A program made the position numbers and the translations under genes. DNA of 64,000 bases from Oryzias latipes. Lineage: Eukaryota; Chordata; Actinopteri; Beloniformes; Adrianichthyidae. Within the stretch, counting starts at the first letter, position 1. Each line of letters starts with the position of its first letter. Where the stretch lies: positions 28,083,818 through 28,147,817 of the forward strand of contig NC_019875.2 of the NCBI RefSeq assembly GCF_002234675.1, in the 5' to 3' direction. Positions 25,501 to 39,500 of this stretch are shown piece by piece. Below the pieces are notes generated by a model. That model saw nothing but the letters and a program-made list of their open reading frames with translations, was not told the DNA's origin and did no database searches.

Positions 25501-26087
25501 TTTTTTGAGCTGCTGGTGCAACTGAAAATGAACAGACAACAAACAAATGATCAAATTAATTTTAAAAAGCCCAGAAGAAAAATTGTTTTTGGGCTCTCCT
25601 TGATTTCTCTGTAAAGAATGGATATAGAAATATTTTGAATAAAAATACATTCATACATAACACAACTTTAGGGAATCTGCATCATTTCATCTTTTCTGTT
25701 TTTCTTTCTTATTTTTTATTCAGTGCAGCAGTTGAAGGGCATAAATTGACAGTAAAACAAATGGACTCTGCCAAGGCCACATCTTTAAAAAATGCTATCT
25801 TTTGACACGCTGCAGGTCCTCACTATGGTCTCGCTGCACACTCAGCCTGAACCCCCCCCTAGTTGTTGTTCTGTCGCTCTGGACACATTTCTTTCTGTGG
25901 CTTCGTCCTCATGGCCATGATAGAAAAGAAAAAGCGACATACATGCTGGAAAGTAATAATGCATTCATAACCTGTACAATATATCTGTACAAGAACCTAT
26001 GACAGTTTCATATTTGCTCATTTATCTTGCAGAAGAAAGCTGATACTGTCTGCAGGAACTGTAATTACTGCTGGAAGGCAGTGTGGC

Positions 26088-26121
26088 AGTGTGTGTGTGT
26101 GTGTGTGTGGGGGGGGGGGGT
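26088..26121. repeat. GT microsatellite and G-run
   Basis: About ten GT units run directly into a poly-G tract of about a dozen bases. Simple sequence only. Confidence 0.85.
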
Positions 26122-26854
26122 GTCCCTTCACAAACATTCATTTAACAAATCCCTCGGCCCATGCAGACACAGTGGCATTGACATTTGGCTCACAGATATG
26201 ATCATAGCTTGCAGATTATAAGCCTTTTTAGGGCATCCTTAAAAAAAGGCTACTTAGTTTTCAGTCGAGAGAAGCAGAAAAAACTGAAGTAGAAAAAAAG
26301 AAAAGGAGGCATAACACCCGGACTCGCTTTGTTTTTTTCGCACAGTCTGTTGAAGAAATATAAAATGTAGGAATATTTGTTTTGACGCAAGAGTCAAATC
26401 TGCAGATAATAATGCATAGATTTCTGGAAGTTTACAATCTCTATTTACATTTGTGTATGTAGCCATGTGGAGTGCAACTGCAGACAAAGATTGGGAAACC
26501 ACAAGAAAGGCAAAAGGAATATGTCCTTTGAATTTCCCCATTAAGTCCAAAGTGTTTTATTATTCATCAACGGCCTCATCAGTTAAATAGACATTGCCTT
26601 TATTTTTCAGCCAGCTGCTTTTCTTTCTGATTTATTTGGTTATAAAATCAGTTTCTGAAAGCATCCCACAAAAATCTGAACCTTTTTTTTAATCCATCCA
26701 TGTTCACATCAAGAACATTTCTCGCTGTTAGCTTGACAAAAGCAATTTCAGGGGCAAAAAACTAGCTACAAACACAGATAAAGTATTAAAGTACTAGTTT
26801 AACAGTTGTACTGCAACTGCATTTGCAGACTCCATTTTCCTCATCTGAGCCGAC

Positions 26855-27146
26855 ATCTGGCTCTAAAACTGTACGGCTGGACAGCTCTGAAACTGCTCGC
26901 CATTTTTGTTGGACTGCCAATATTAGGTTGGGGTTGTGAGGGGCTGTAAGCTAGCGGGAGAGCACATAACCAGATGGATGATGGGAATTGGGCGGGCTTA
27001 CTCCCTGCCAGCGGTCCCACCCGTAACTCAGAGGTTTCATTTCTAATGAACTCCTGCCACTCTGCAGAAACTATGTCCTAGGAAACAACACAGGTTTTTG
27101 GCAGAAAACGGCAAAATTCATAAACAATGATCTGAGTTGGACTTTA
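26855..27146 (-). repeat. Repeat family R copy, reverse orientation
   Basis: Contains ttaggttggggttgtgaggg and ctgtaagctagcgggagagc exactly as in the 23.8-kb copy. On the minus strand it has the ATGGCGAGCAGTTTCAGAGC segment matching copies at 18.98 and 29.09 kb. It is truncated at the left end compared with 23.8 kb. Confidence 0.65.
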
Positions 27147-28959
27147 AGTTCGCTGTGCTTTTGCGGAGTAACTGTGTGGTTTTGCTAGTTGATTTGCTGA
27201 ATAGTTTAAGATTTTAACCAATTGACCACATAGAATAAAATAGAATAGAACTTTATTTATTGCACAAAGGGGATCTGGCTGCATACTTGTCTTTGTCTTT
27301 ATTATGAACACAAATCCTCTGATAGCCAGAGTTTAAATTGTCGACTTATACCTGTACAGAAAACTGAAGGAATAAATTAAAAGAACAACTTCATTTATTT
27401 TGTGAAGGACCAATCAGCGGAGAATTTGGACATCTACTCAACTACACTACTCAACTACATCTACTTATGGGAGTTTTGCTTGGGGGGGAATGCATTAAGA
27501 GTAATTTATGATGCCATTTTCATTAATAGAAAAAAGATACTCTTCATGTTCAAATTTGTTTCCTAATGAAAAGCCAAATCGCTGATTCCTGCACTGCTAA
27601 AACACAGCAACCCCAGACTGAGGGTGAGTTTAAAATCGGAGGCATTTTAAGCAATAAGAAACTAATAATGCAGCCTCGTAGACAGACTTTCTTCACCCAA
27701 ACTCCACAATCAGGTCAAAGCCACAAATTCCTCACAACAGGAATTCACGGATGTGTTTGAATTGTACTGACAATGTCATGCTTGTGTTGTGAGACACTGA
27801 CCACATTAGGCCTTTTGTAAGGAGTGTCAGTCACAAAGAATTTTAAATTACAGGCTGCTGAGTCAATTGTCACGATTGTGCTCAGTAAGTTTACATGGTA
27901 GAAAAGTAACATGTTAAAATAAAACCATCTGTATTGTCGCATTACAAAATTGTTTTATACTGACTGACACATTTCGATTGGTCAATCATTCACTCCTAAA
28001 AGTATTGTTTATTGATACGACACATTTAGTTTAAGCTGTTTACTGGCTTATTATGAGTGAAACGACTAAAGTCAAAAAGAAGATCCAGCACAAAAAGCTA
28101 AAAACTAACTAGAGCTATTCTAAATAAATTCTGATTTTTGCAAAAATCCTCCAGGCTGGACCTGCTACTCCTCCAGGCTGCAAGAATTTAATGCCGTCCT
28201 CATTATTTGGAATCAGAAATGTCATTTTCAAATGTTCAGCGCACTATATCTATTTCTATCTGTTATGAATAATAAATAAAGCCCCAAGTTCTTTGCTGAT
28301 TACTCTGTAATTCATGAGCTACTAGGAAAATCTTCATTTAAAGATATTTTGACACCTTTTAAGCAGCATTGTTGAAAATTAAAAATGTGCTTTTACATTT
28401 TCTGCCAAATTTGTGTCTAGTGTAAATGGAGTGAACAATTCTCAGATAATATGATGAACTAGTCCCTTTCTGGTGAGCAAGGATACAGGCTCCATCCAGA
28501 AATAAGTCAGATTCACCCCTCTGTTATCACGTACAGAGAGCGCTCATTTGTGGAAAATTTAGTTTGCACATGGAATCGGCCGCTTCCTTCAAATAGCCTC
28601 AAGGGTTTTCGAGCTGGCTATTAAAACTCAGCCATGCAGGCAGCTTGAATATGTTTAACTGGCTGTTTAATGCACGGTTGGTCCAATTTTGCTGAAGCAG
28701 AAGGACAGGCGCTCACTTCAAGCGGGCTTTGTTTGGGTTCCGGAGCTGTTGGCTCAGATAAGTTATCACTGAAACGCTGGACAGGACTTTTGGAATGCCT
28801 GTACTAAAAAAAAAGACATTTATAAAGCTGGAATAAAAGCAAAACAAAGAAATTGTTTTTGTGGGGATTTTGATTATGTAGCTTTGTGTGATTTAAACCC
28901 AGAAGAAGCAGAATCAGATTAATTAATTAATTTTGAAACAAACGTTTTTAACTGCAAGT

Positions 28960-29420
28960 ATGACCCTGACTTGCTGTATTTGAAGTCCCTCTCCGATCAT
29001 GGGGTAACCCTGCCGCTGCCCCCACCCCATTGCTGAGAGCTCTCTGTTTACACACTGACACCCCCAACCTATTACTGGTGAAACAAAAATGGCGAGCAAT
29101 ATTGGAGCTATCCAGCCGTACAGTTTCAATCCAGATTCCAACTTAAATGAGGAAAACAAAGACTTTCATCTATGTGTCTGCAAGTGGATGCATCAGACTG
29201 GAGCACAGCAGGAAGCCAGTGGCTCCGCCCAGCCTATTTACTACATCACAAATACAATCTTTTTTCAAACGGTATTTTTTTGTTTGCTCTAGATTCACAA
29301 CATTTTGCATAAAAAATACAAAGAAATGGAATTTTGATCCTAATTGCCTTTAAAATATGTCCTCCATCATCAGAAAAGGCTACACGAACATGTTAAAGGC
29401 ACCATTTTCACCAGAGTGTC
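28960..29420 (+). repeat. Repeat family R copy with the longest conserved reading frame
   Basis: From ATG at 29089 the frame reads MASNIGAIQPYSFNPDSN, continues through EENKD and stays open for 67 codons. The other copies carry the same start but stop or shift within about 15-40 codons. That pattern suggests the family once captured or derived from a coding exon. The outer ends match the family (tccctctccgatcatgggg; caccattttcaccagagtg). Confidence 0.6.
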
Positions 29421-30469
29421 TTCAACAAACAACTCCTTAAAATATTTTATTACATGCATTAAAAAAAAATTTAAAGTGAGTTTTCCTGAAATGTCTTCAA
29501 CAGCTGATGAGCTGATTTGTGTGCAGCAGAAAATTAAGGCATTTAGTTATTACTGGCTGCACAATTAAGCACCAACAGTTTTTTTTTATTTGGTTCGTTT
29601 ATACATCTGAGTAATTTGAAGGTTTATGAGGCAGCAGATAGTGGTGCAAAAGTATACATCCACTTAATAACCAGCTGTGAAATTCAATTAAAAAGCAGCT
29701 GACTTCAAATTTTTTTTTTAAGCAATGCTTTTACTTTTTTTTTAATTTTGTAGATTTTCAGTTAAATACAAACTTTATCAACGGAAAAATTTGCAGATAA
29801 AACATATCTAGAATGAAGACATTCAAGTAAACCTGCAGTCGATTTTACCGGGCTGTAAATATGTGACTGCAGTGGTTTGACTTCATTGTGTTTTATTCTT
29901 TTCTGCGGGAAAAAAAAAGGAAAAAAAAGGAAAGACTCAGCAGCAGCTGGCTTATCATATTTTGCCACGCTGAAAGGAGGAGGCTGTGAGGTTTTTACAC
30001 TTCAGCCTCCTGGGGCAGTAAAAAAAGATGACTTACAGCCATTTGCTTTACTGTCCCTGCAAAGGGCCAACCTCATCATGGTCAGCTCCACCGCCCTTCC
30101 CCCTCATCCTTGAGTTAACTGCCTGTCCACACCAGAATGAGCTGGCTGTAAACCACACCAGGTCTATTAATTAATTAATGTACCCTAACTGCAAGGCTGG
30201 CTCCCTCCTTTGTGGAGGAGCAGTTCTCGACGAGCTACAGGGGTGAATTCTGGGGGTTTGGTTCCTGCGGTGTTGTAGCAGAAAAGGCAACAGATAAAGA
30301 AGCAGATAGCTTTGGATTGGAGGAAAGCGGCGGCACTGCTCCCACCATTAATCACCTGAAGGGCCATTGTGGTCTTGTCCTGCATACGGCGCCAGTGCAA
30401 GCAGACACACAAGCAGAGAACGAAGAAGAAGGAGGAAGAGGAGGAGACGGGACAGGGTGCTGTGAGAGA

Positions 30470-30580
30470 ATGGTTGGGGAGCAGCCCGTGTGCCCACCTC
30501 AGCTTCTGCTTCGGGGCTGGGGAACAGTGCTGCTGTCCCAGTGCTTGCCCTCCGTCTTCTCCCAGATCCCGGATCCTGAG
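30470..30580 (+). CDS. tmie: Predicted tmie exon 1 (signal-peptide exon)
   Basis: ATG at 30470 opens 37 codons ending exactly at the donor GTAAGA (30581), phase 0, as exon 2 needs. The peptide begins [18 protein letters not shown] and continues [14 protein letters not shown]: a short polar start, a hydrophobic core and small residues before the polar QIPDPE. The frame is also open upstream to 30212, so the start is chosen on the signal-peptide pattern rather than on frame limits. The region is GC-rich, consistent with a promoter-proximal exon. Confidence 0.55.
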
Positions 30581-33500
30581 GTAAGAGCGCGTCATGTCCT
30601 CCACAGGTTGCTCTCAGAAACACCTTGAAGGTTTCTCCATGATGGATGCAGAGGTTTTGATCTCTTGAAGGGACCCAGTGACAGTTTGATATCTAGTTGT
30701 GAGAATTGTGGCTCTCCTTTCTGTGAAGACTCTGTGTTGTTACCTGATGGATTATGTAATGTTTTATGGACAAAGAAGCCACAATCGGCCGTTTTTTTCC
30801 CCCTCCTCTTTTATTTCGTACTTTTGGGACCAAATGAATAGACATAAACCTAAAAAAACTCAGCTTTACTCTTTTTTTTTCCTTCTGACCTGAGGAAGTT
30901 TATTATAGTGGCTAGAGTTAGCTGACGAGCATTTACCATATCATGATAGAATATAAAAAAATAAAAAAACAGCCATCACATTGGGAAAAAGACTAGAAAA
31001 GTAAATTGCTAACGCCTATAAGAATAAGGCACCAGATGAGGAATAATATTAATGCATACATAACCTTGTTTGCCAAGGGGTTATCCACACCCACCGAGCT
31101 TGTGTGGCAAAAAAAAAGCTCTTTGTAGAAGATAACAGAAAGCCCGAGAAACGTCTGGAGACACCACCATGACTGCTCACATGTCGACTCCTCAAAAGGG
31201 AACTGTGGAAGCTTCAGCGTGTGATGAAGCAGACACAAGAAATTATCTGTTTTTAGTCCAAATGTATTGCAGATGTCATCAATTTATGTTTGATTAAAAA
31301 CAGTTTGTGAACTAAAATGTTTAGGCATTCTGCATCCTGCAGGCATGACATGCTATTTTAATGTGGTAAACTGTGTGCAGGGACCACAAACTCTGAATGT
31401 TTTTCTTAATTTGGATTTTATGTATCAAAGTACCGGTAATGCTGATCTATTGATTCCTCCGTGGGGGGTCAATTAAAGAGAAGACTATGCTTGCTATGAA
31501 GGAAAGTTCAACTTCTATTGGTTGTGACACACATCGTGTAAAGTTTTTTCTCTGCATTTAACGCATCCCCTGAGGGAGTGGCGACTGACAGCCACGCGTC
31601 TATTTGACTGTTTCGCCTCTCAATTCAACCTTTTTTTTTTCTTGATATGATTCAGCAGTGGATTTGAACCCACAACCTCCCATTGTCTGAATCCCCTCAA
31701 TACTCATTAACCCCCAAAAGACAACATAGTGTCCTGCATTTTAATACACATACTCACTATTGTTTTTGGAATGTTAAATATCATGTTAACCCAAAAAAAA
31801 AAAAAAAGTATGAAAATTTTACGAAGATTTTTTGTGAATCCACTGTGTTCTGATAATGAAAATTTGGATGATATATAAAAAATTGTTTATAATTGCTAAA
31901 TCACAATGCATTATGGTCTATATTTGCCAATCTAGTGAGCATCATGCAAACTGGTTTTTCGCAGAGACTTCTGGGAAATTTCCAGGCTACCGAGTATCGT
32001 AATAAAAGATTTGAACACCCTAAAAAAAAGGCTTATCACTTTATGTAGTGGTCTGAGTAAGGAGGGAATTTGAGACACAATCCAAATGTCAGAACAGACA
32101 CTCAGCCACTTAGCCACTAACTAACTCACTAAAAAAATGCCCATTATTATCATTTCATGATGTAAAATGGAATACACGAGGGAACCTGTGGTAAGTACGT
32201 CTCTGAGTTCTTATTGCTTCCTGCAAAGTGAAGAAAAACAAATAGACTTTTAAACATTAATCCTCCTCTAATTGCCCTTTCAGAGAAGAAAACTACAAAT
32301 TACATAAAAGGTGTTGAAATGAAAGAAATGCTTTTCTGTGAGGTGTTAATAATCCTCCTAAAGGGAAAATTACCTATTTGCACAGTGCACCAAATCACAT
32401 TTATTTAGCTTTTTCATATAAACCTATATTGAAAAATCAATTAATGAATAAACAAATCTATATTTAAGAATCTTAAGAGGCTTGCACAAAAGAAAAGTTG
32501 CACCCAAATGGTTTGCAGAAGTCATTATTGGTGTTTTAATGTCTTTAAACCATAATGGAAATCTTCAGGGAAAACTAAATCTTTGATTGTTTCCTCTTAA
32601 GCTGCTTTTGATCCTTTTGTTTTCCAATTTTACACAAGATTCCCATTCATAGCATTGAAAACACCACATCGATTTATTCCCAAATGAGCTTTCATTCAAT
32701 TTTTCTGCAAAAACAACTTTATCTGTAGATGCAACAAATGTGATTAGTGTCCATTTTTGGAAGCATTTCTGATTGGTTTATGGGCTCAAGTCTAGAGTTT
32801 CAACAACAATCTTGTGTTATGCAATCAAGTGATCAATATCCAGCAGGGGGAAAAAAAATCCTATTGATGGCTCCATCTCATGCCCTTCTGGCTTTGGGAG
32901 GAGTGAAAAGGACGCATGAGTCCAAAGACTTCCACTCTTCAGTTTTTTAAAGATTCTGAAATATGTGTCCATAAAAACAAATTAGTTCCCACAGTTGTAA
33001 AGAAAGTACAGAAAAACCAGAGTAACAGAAGGACATAACCATTTATTTACATTAAATGAAATGCCTCTAAAGGAATACAACAGAGTTTTAGGGCCACCAA
33101 AAAAGTAAAATTATGAGATTTAAAGTCGTAAATTTGTGTGAAAAAAATCGTGTAAATTTACGAGATTAAAGCCGAAGTAAGCAGCAACGCTGAAGTTGGC
33201 TTCCTGTTCACAGCTTCCAATTGGCGAGGGAACTGAACGAAACAATCCACTGCATTTTTGACACCAAGACCAACTAGGACTGGGTCCTGTTCAAAAACCA
33301 CCAAACCTGGACTGCTCAAACCAGGAATCATTTATGATTTAGAAAGTAAAGAATACATTAAACACAGTTTCTGACTCGTGAAACCGTCATCCGATTCGTG
33401 AAAATGTGTAATTGGACGATTTTAGCGCATTTTACGCACTGACACTGCCTAAGACCAGGTCCTATTGAAAAACAGCTTAAGCTTCACAAAATGCTCAACA

Positions 33501-36500
33501 TCTTTCATCTTCAAGCTAGGCTCCGATAAACAGACAACTTTGGTGTTTTTCCTTGTTAATCTATGACTTTTTCTCGTAAATTTACGACTTAATAATTGTA
33601 ATCAAAATAATTATGTTTGTAAACGGGCCTTAAACTCCATTGTAAAAGGAGGAACCATTGCATGTCTAACATTTTCCTTTCTCCTCTGCAGCTTTTACCC
33701 ACAGATCCCCCGAAGAAGCCGGACCCCATCACTTCAGAGTCAGTCGTTTTCTGGGGGCTGCGATTATGGCAGGTCATTGGCATCTTTGCAATGTTTGCTT
33801 TGGCAATCGGTTAGTATGTTCACTGGAAGAAAATGTGTTTTATACTGATGATAGTATAAACAGAAATCAAACATTTCGTCCAAAAAACACCGATTTTCAC
33901 ATTTTAGCCTAAAAATTGAAATAAATACACAGAAATCCAAGATTAAAAAAAGTTCCGACTTGTAGAAAAAAATTTGTTCATTTTGTGAGATGGAATCACA
34001 ATGCAGCAAAATTTGTGGCACTAAAGAAAATTTTGTTTTATTTGTCAGTAAAATCCTTGTTCAAAAGATACAAATTCCGATTAAAGGTTTGATAAAGCAA
34101 ACATAATTGACATGATTCCTTCATTCCTATAGCATAAATGTCCACTCATGCTGCTGGTTTTCCCCCAAACAGCGGGTAAATGTTGAGTCTGCTGGAGGTG
34201 AAAGGTCAGCACCTGAAGGTTTTCACTGAGAGACAGAAGCAAACTTCAGTGTTGATGCAAAGTCTAAGTTTCACAGTCAGCAGATTGTTTCTTGTCCGAT
34301 GGAATCAGCGCTCGTGTTTCAGTCGCCCCTGAGGCTTCACATAACGAATGAGTGCTTAACGCTGAAGAACCTGTTTGCACAGTTAACACCAGGTGGTGAC
34401 CAGCAGCCTTATCAGATCAAAATGAATGTGATCTCTGTTTGTTTGTTTGTTTTTTACCAACCCTAACATTGAAAAAGTAATTATTTCCATATTGATCACT
34501 TACAGGCCCATCAGACATTTTAATAAATTAACCTGTAAAGCCCACTGCATCAAAGAATTGACAGAAGATTCAAATTATTTGGGAATAATATAAACCCTTT
34601 GATGAAATCCACAATAATATTTTGCAGTATCATTTTTTTATGAGATGTAGATAGTATCAATTTGCGAAACATTTGGGTTGTTTGGTAAGTGTTGCTTGAA
34701 GCAATGATAGTGTAAGAAAAAAGTACCTTATTTACCCACTGTAAGACATTACATATGCATTTTCTACAACTTGTTGCACACATTTTTAATTTGGTTTAAC
34801 GGTATAGTAAGGAATATTGCATTTTGCATTCTTTCAGTACAGCAAGTAGTCATCAAAATAACACAGAGGAGTTTGACTAAAAATGAACCAAAGGCCAACA
34901 AGAGGCCTTCATCTCTGTTTGCTCAGCTGTTGAACAGGACAAGTTAGAAGAAGAAAAAAAATGAGCAAAACTTTTCTTGTCAAATTTGAGATTTCATGCA
35001 AGCAGCCGTTTCAAATGAGCCGGATAAACCCTTCTACTGCCTCTAGTGGAGTGACGATGAACTGCAGGGCAGAAACTACTGTGGGTTTTTAACCCTTTAA
35101 CAAAAGAGACAGTGACATCTAAATAATGAACGCTATTTGACATAAATCTGACGCGAAGCACAAAGCTGCTTTTCTCTGTGACACAATCAGCTGATTTACA
35201 TAGATTGTGTAAAAACGTTACTACTGTGAAGTGTTGAATAACAGCGCAAGGCGGTTTTTCTGTGCTTCAGAATCCGCTGGAATTACGTTAATTGGGTTGA
35301 AGTGTACCAGTCGTTAAAAGAATGTCGACATTGGAGCTAAACCTGTGGTTAATTCAAATAAGACAGGGGTTTGCGGAACACCTGCATCAAATATAATATA
35401 TATGGTTATATTGGGTCAAAACGTTTCTTTGATTCATCTTTGAATTATCTAAATGCATTTGTTTTACATGAAGTATTCAAATCAAATACAAGTGGTAATT
35501 TTTACATTTTAACTTCAGCATGATGAAGAATTTCCTTTACCAGTCTAAGACTTGAACTTCCGTCACATTAAGTCAGATAGGATCAGTCTAATGCCAAGAA
35601 CCTTAAGAGGACTTTTTATCTAAAAGAAGTTTCTATGACCACTATCTTGTTAGTAGTTACAAATATATTTTTTCAAAGAAGAAAAACATTTAAGCGATAA
35701 ATCATTCTAACAGGTAATAGAATGATAGAAAGAAATTCACACAATTTTACATGGTAATATTTAATGCAATCCTTTTCAATTATGCAATAAATTTACATTA
35801 TTAATATTTTAAAAGCTTTATAAATTATTGACAAATTAAATGACCACATGTTGGATGTGTAAATAGCAATGCAACTTTTTTTAAATTGGTTTTCTTTTAA
35901 AGAAACATAGAAAAATAACAAACAGATGAATATTTTTCTTGCCTTGACTGTACATGTAACGACTTGATAGAAAAAGCCTAATCAATTTTAAATTGGTTTT
36001 AATCAATGCAAAATGACTTTCTGACAAATGACCAAATCATTAAAGGATTCATCTATTTCACGTTGAAGTAAACTAACCAGCTGTTCATTTTCTTTCTGCT
36101 TCTCTTAGTTATCACGCTCTGCTGTATTTTTAAGTGCCGCATCCCGAGGACTAAAAAGGAAATTGAGGCGCGGCACGCTCAAAGACAAGCTGCCAAGAAA
36201 TATGCCAACACATTAGAGACAGTGCCACCTCTCAACGAGCTGACGGAGATCCCAGGATGTAAGTAACTCACACTGATATCCTTCACAACCTCATATGTCT
36301 AAACTGGACTGGAAATACTAGATTTAACCTCATGGTGACTTTTGAAACAAGGATCTTCTCTTTTGTCCTTCTTTACACCCTTTAGTATTTGTTTTTTTTT
36401 TTTTTTTTTTTTTAATGGAGAAAATAGAAAAAACATTCATCACTTTTGTCCACACCATGGATTTGAGGAGATTTCATTTTTGTGCTTTTTTTAGTTTTTG

Positions 36501-39500
36501 TAAATATATATATACATATGTACTTTTTTTTGGCCATTGTTAACTCTAAGTTAACTCTAAATAACTTGAACCTGAAGAAAACTCTTCCTGAGCTCTCCAC
36601 GGTTAACCTTTTTATTTACATTGAAGGACAACAAAAACCTATCTGAATCAAAGTCTAGATATAATGTTTTTTTTTCTTTACACGTGTTTATTTTAATACT
36701 TGACCACAAACAAGTGTTTCTTTCCTCTAATAAGGTCCAGAGGACCTATCAAATGTTTAGGGCAGATTTCCTGCCTTGTATCTCAGTGTTTGTTCTTTTA
36801 TCTCATAAAACAACCTTTAAGTTCTTCTGCAGTCTTTGAAACTGCTGATCTAAACTTCCTTTCCTCCTCTATCCTCCTCTTTTCCTTTTCCTCTCCTCCA
36901 GCGGTGCCAGATGCCTCTGCAGTGCCAACTGTGTCTGAGCAGGTTCAGGCTCAGAGTGCTCACAGCAGCCCGCCTTCAGTACTTAGTGTCGGCGAGGAGC
37001 AGCCCAGCTCGCTGTCTTTGCCAGAAACAGAATGATATTTTCCTCTTTTCCACCTTCTCTTATCTTCCTTCAAACATTCCTCTCTGACTAAGCCGCTTTA
37101 GAAAACATGGGCTTTGCGGTGACAGTCCCTCCCTAAAGTCCCCTTTGTGCATTTATCACACATGCTTTCATCTCGTCTAGCATTCAGTCCACTCGGGACC
37201 AGATGCATGAATGATGACTTAACGCAGAAACCATGCACAGACCTGCACAAACTCCTATTCCAGAAAAGACAGAATAGAGTCATGGGTATTATCTGTCACT
37301 GCTGTGCAAATTTCACACTTGCTGTGATCTTACAACCTTTTCTGACAGCAGTCATCTGTTTCCCCAGATGTTAGAAAAAAAAAAACATGTTTTGGGGTCC
37401 AAATACATGTCCAGTGCTTATGATTCATTAAAATATTTTGCACAGCTCTTTAAATCAAGTGAAAAAGAAACAAATTAACAACCATGTTTTTCTGCGAACA
37501 AAGGTTTAAGGCACACAATACATACATTTTGTGCATATTGCACTGAGGAAAATTGGTCACACGTGAATATGTATGGAAAAAGGAAAAAATTGTGGTCTCT
37601 ACATGGAAATGTGATGTATTACGAATAAATCACGTTAAAATCCCGAAAGAAGTACGAATAAACCACGCAAAGAACACGTAAATCAACATAGAACATGAAC
37701 GGTGTGATTATTTAGCTGTGTTTATATGCAACTGATTACTTATTGGTGCGTTGATTACGTAATTCTAATCTGACATGTGTGCTGTATGTGCAATGTAAAA
37801 GTTATCCATTTGTGGTACATGCGTGAAAAGTTTGTTGTGTCCAATTGTGCAAGTTCTCCCTCTTAAAAATAGGAGAGAGGCCTGTTATTTTCATCATAGT
37901 TATGCCACAACGATGGCAGACAAAGTGCGAGAGAAAATCCAGAAAATCACATTGTCTAATTTTTAAAGAATGTATTTGTAAATTATGGTGGAAAAGAAAT
38001 ATTTGGTCGCCTACCAACAAGCACGATTTGTGGCTCTCACAGACCTGTAACGTCTTCTGTAAGAGGATACTTTGTCCTCCACTCGTTACCTGTATTGATG
38101 ACACCTGTTTGAACTGGTTGTCTATTCATGACACCTGTTCACAACCTCAAACAGTCACACTCCAAACCCCACTATGGCCAAGACCAAAGAGCTGTCAAAA
38201 GACACCAGAAACCAAATTGTTGACCTGCACCAGGCTAGGAAGACTGAATCTGCAACAGTTAAGCAGCTTGGTGTGAAGAAATCAACTGTGGGATCAATTA
38301 TTAGGAAATGGAAGACGTACAAGACCACTGATGATCTCCCTCCATCTGGGGCTCCCTGCTAGATCTCACCCCGTGGGGTCAAAATGATCACAAGAACGGT
38401 GAGCAAAAATACCAGAACCACACGGGGGACCTAATGAATGACCTGCTGGGACCAAAGTAACAAAGGCTACCATCAGTAACACACTACACCACCAGGGACT
38501 CAAACCCTGCAGGGCCAGACGTGTCCCCCTGCTTAAGCCAGTACATGTGCAGGCCCGTCTAAAGTTAGCTAGAGAGCATTTGGATGATCCTGAAGATGAT
38601 TGGGAGAATGTCCTGTGGTCGGATGAAACCATAATGGAACTTATTGGTTAGAATTCTACTCATCGTGTTTGGAGGAGAAAGAATGCTGAGCAGCATCCAA
38701 AGAACACCAGACCTACTGTAAAGCATCGAGGTGGAAGCATCATGCTTTGAGGTTATTTTTCAGCAAAGGGACGAGTACGACTGATCCGTGTAAAAAAAAG
38801 AATGAATGGAGCCATGCATGGTCAGATTTTGAGAGAAAAACCTCCTTCAGCAAGGGCATTAAAGTTGAAACGTGGGTGGGCCTTTCAGCATGACAACCAT
38901 CCCAAACACACTGCCCCGGTAATGAAGGGGTGGCTTCATAAGAAGCACTTCAAGGTCCCGAAGTGGCCCAGTCAGTCTCCAGATCTCAACCCTTTAGAAA
39001 ATCTTTGGAGGGAGTTGAAAGTCTGTGTACAGATCTGGTGGAGATCTGGTGGAGATCTTCATGGAGGAATGGACCAAAATACCAGCAACAGTTTGTGGAA
39101 ACCTTGAAGACTTACAGAAAACATTTGACTTCTGTCATTGCCAACAAAGGGTATATAATATAATATAGTATAGTATAATATAGTATAATATAGGGTATTT
39201 TTCCACCACAATTTACAAACACATTCTTTAAAAATCATACATCAATCATTTTTTTTTCTTTCATTTTGTCTCTCATAGCTGAGTTATGCCTATGATGAAA
39301 ATAACAGGCCTCTCTTATCAGTAGGAGAACTGGCACAATTGACGGCTGACTAAATACTTCTTTAGCCCACTGTCCATCAAACAGTTGTGGAAAGCCATAA
39401 ATTTGCAGATGCATCTCATAAAAAACCACGCACAATTGCACACATTTTGCTTAATGATTGTGTAGAAAACTATGTAAATTATGCGTAAACTGTGTAATTG

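Noticed and set aside
25352-25650. ORFs containing TDGRTDG/TDRQ repeats
   Set aside because: Produced by the tetranucleotide microsatellite.
30185-30628. Overlapping ORFs of 91-139 codons on both strands around tmie exon 1
   Set aside because: The region is GC-rich, so stops are scarce in all frames. Only the plus frame ending at the 30580 donor fits tmie phase; the minus frames lack splice context and resemblance.
31650-31690. Possible tRNA gene from a B-box-like sequence on the minus strand
   Set aside because: No A box or cloverleaf at the right spacing; better explained as a SINE fragment.
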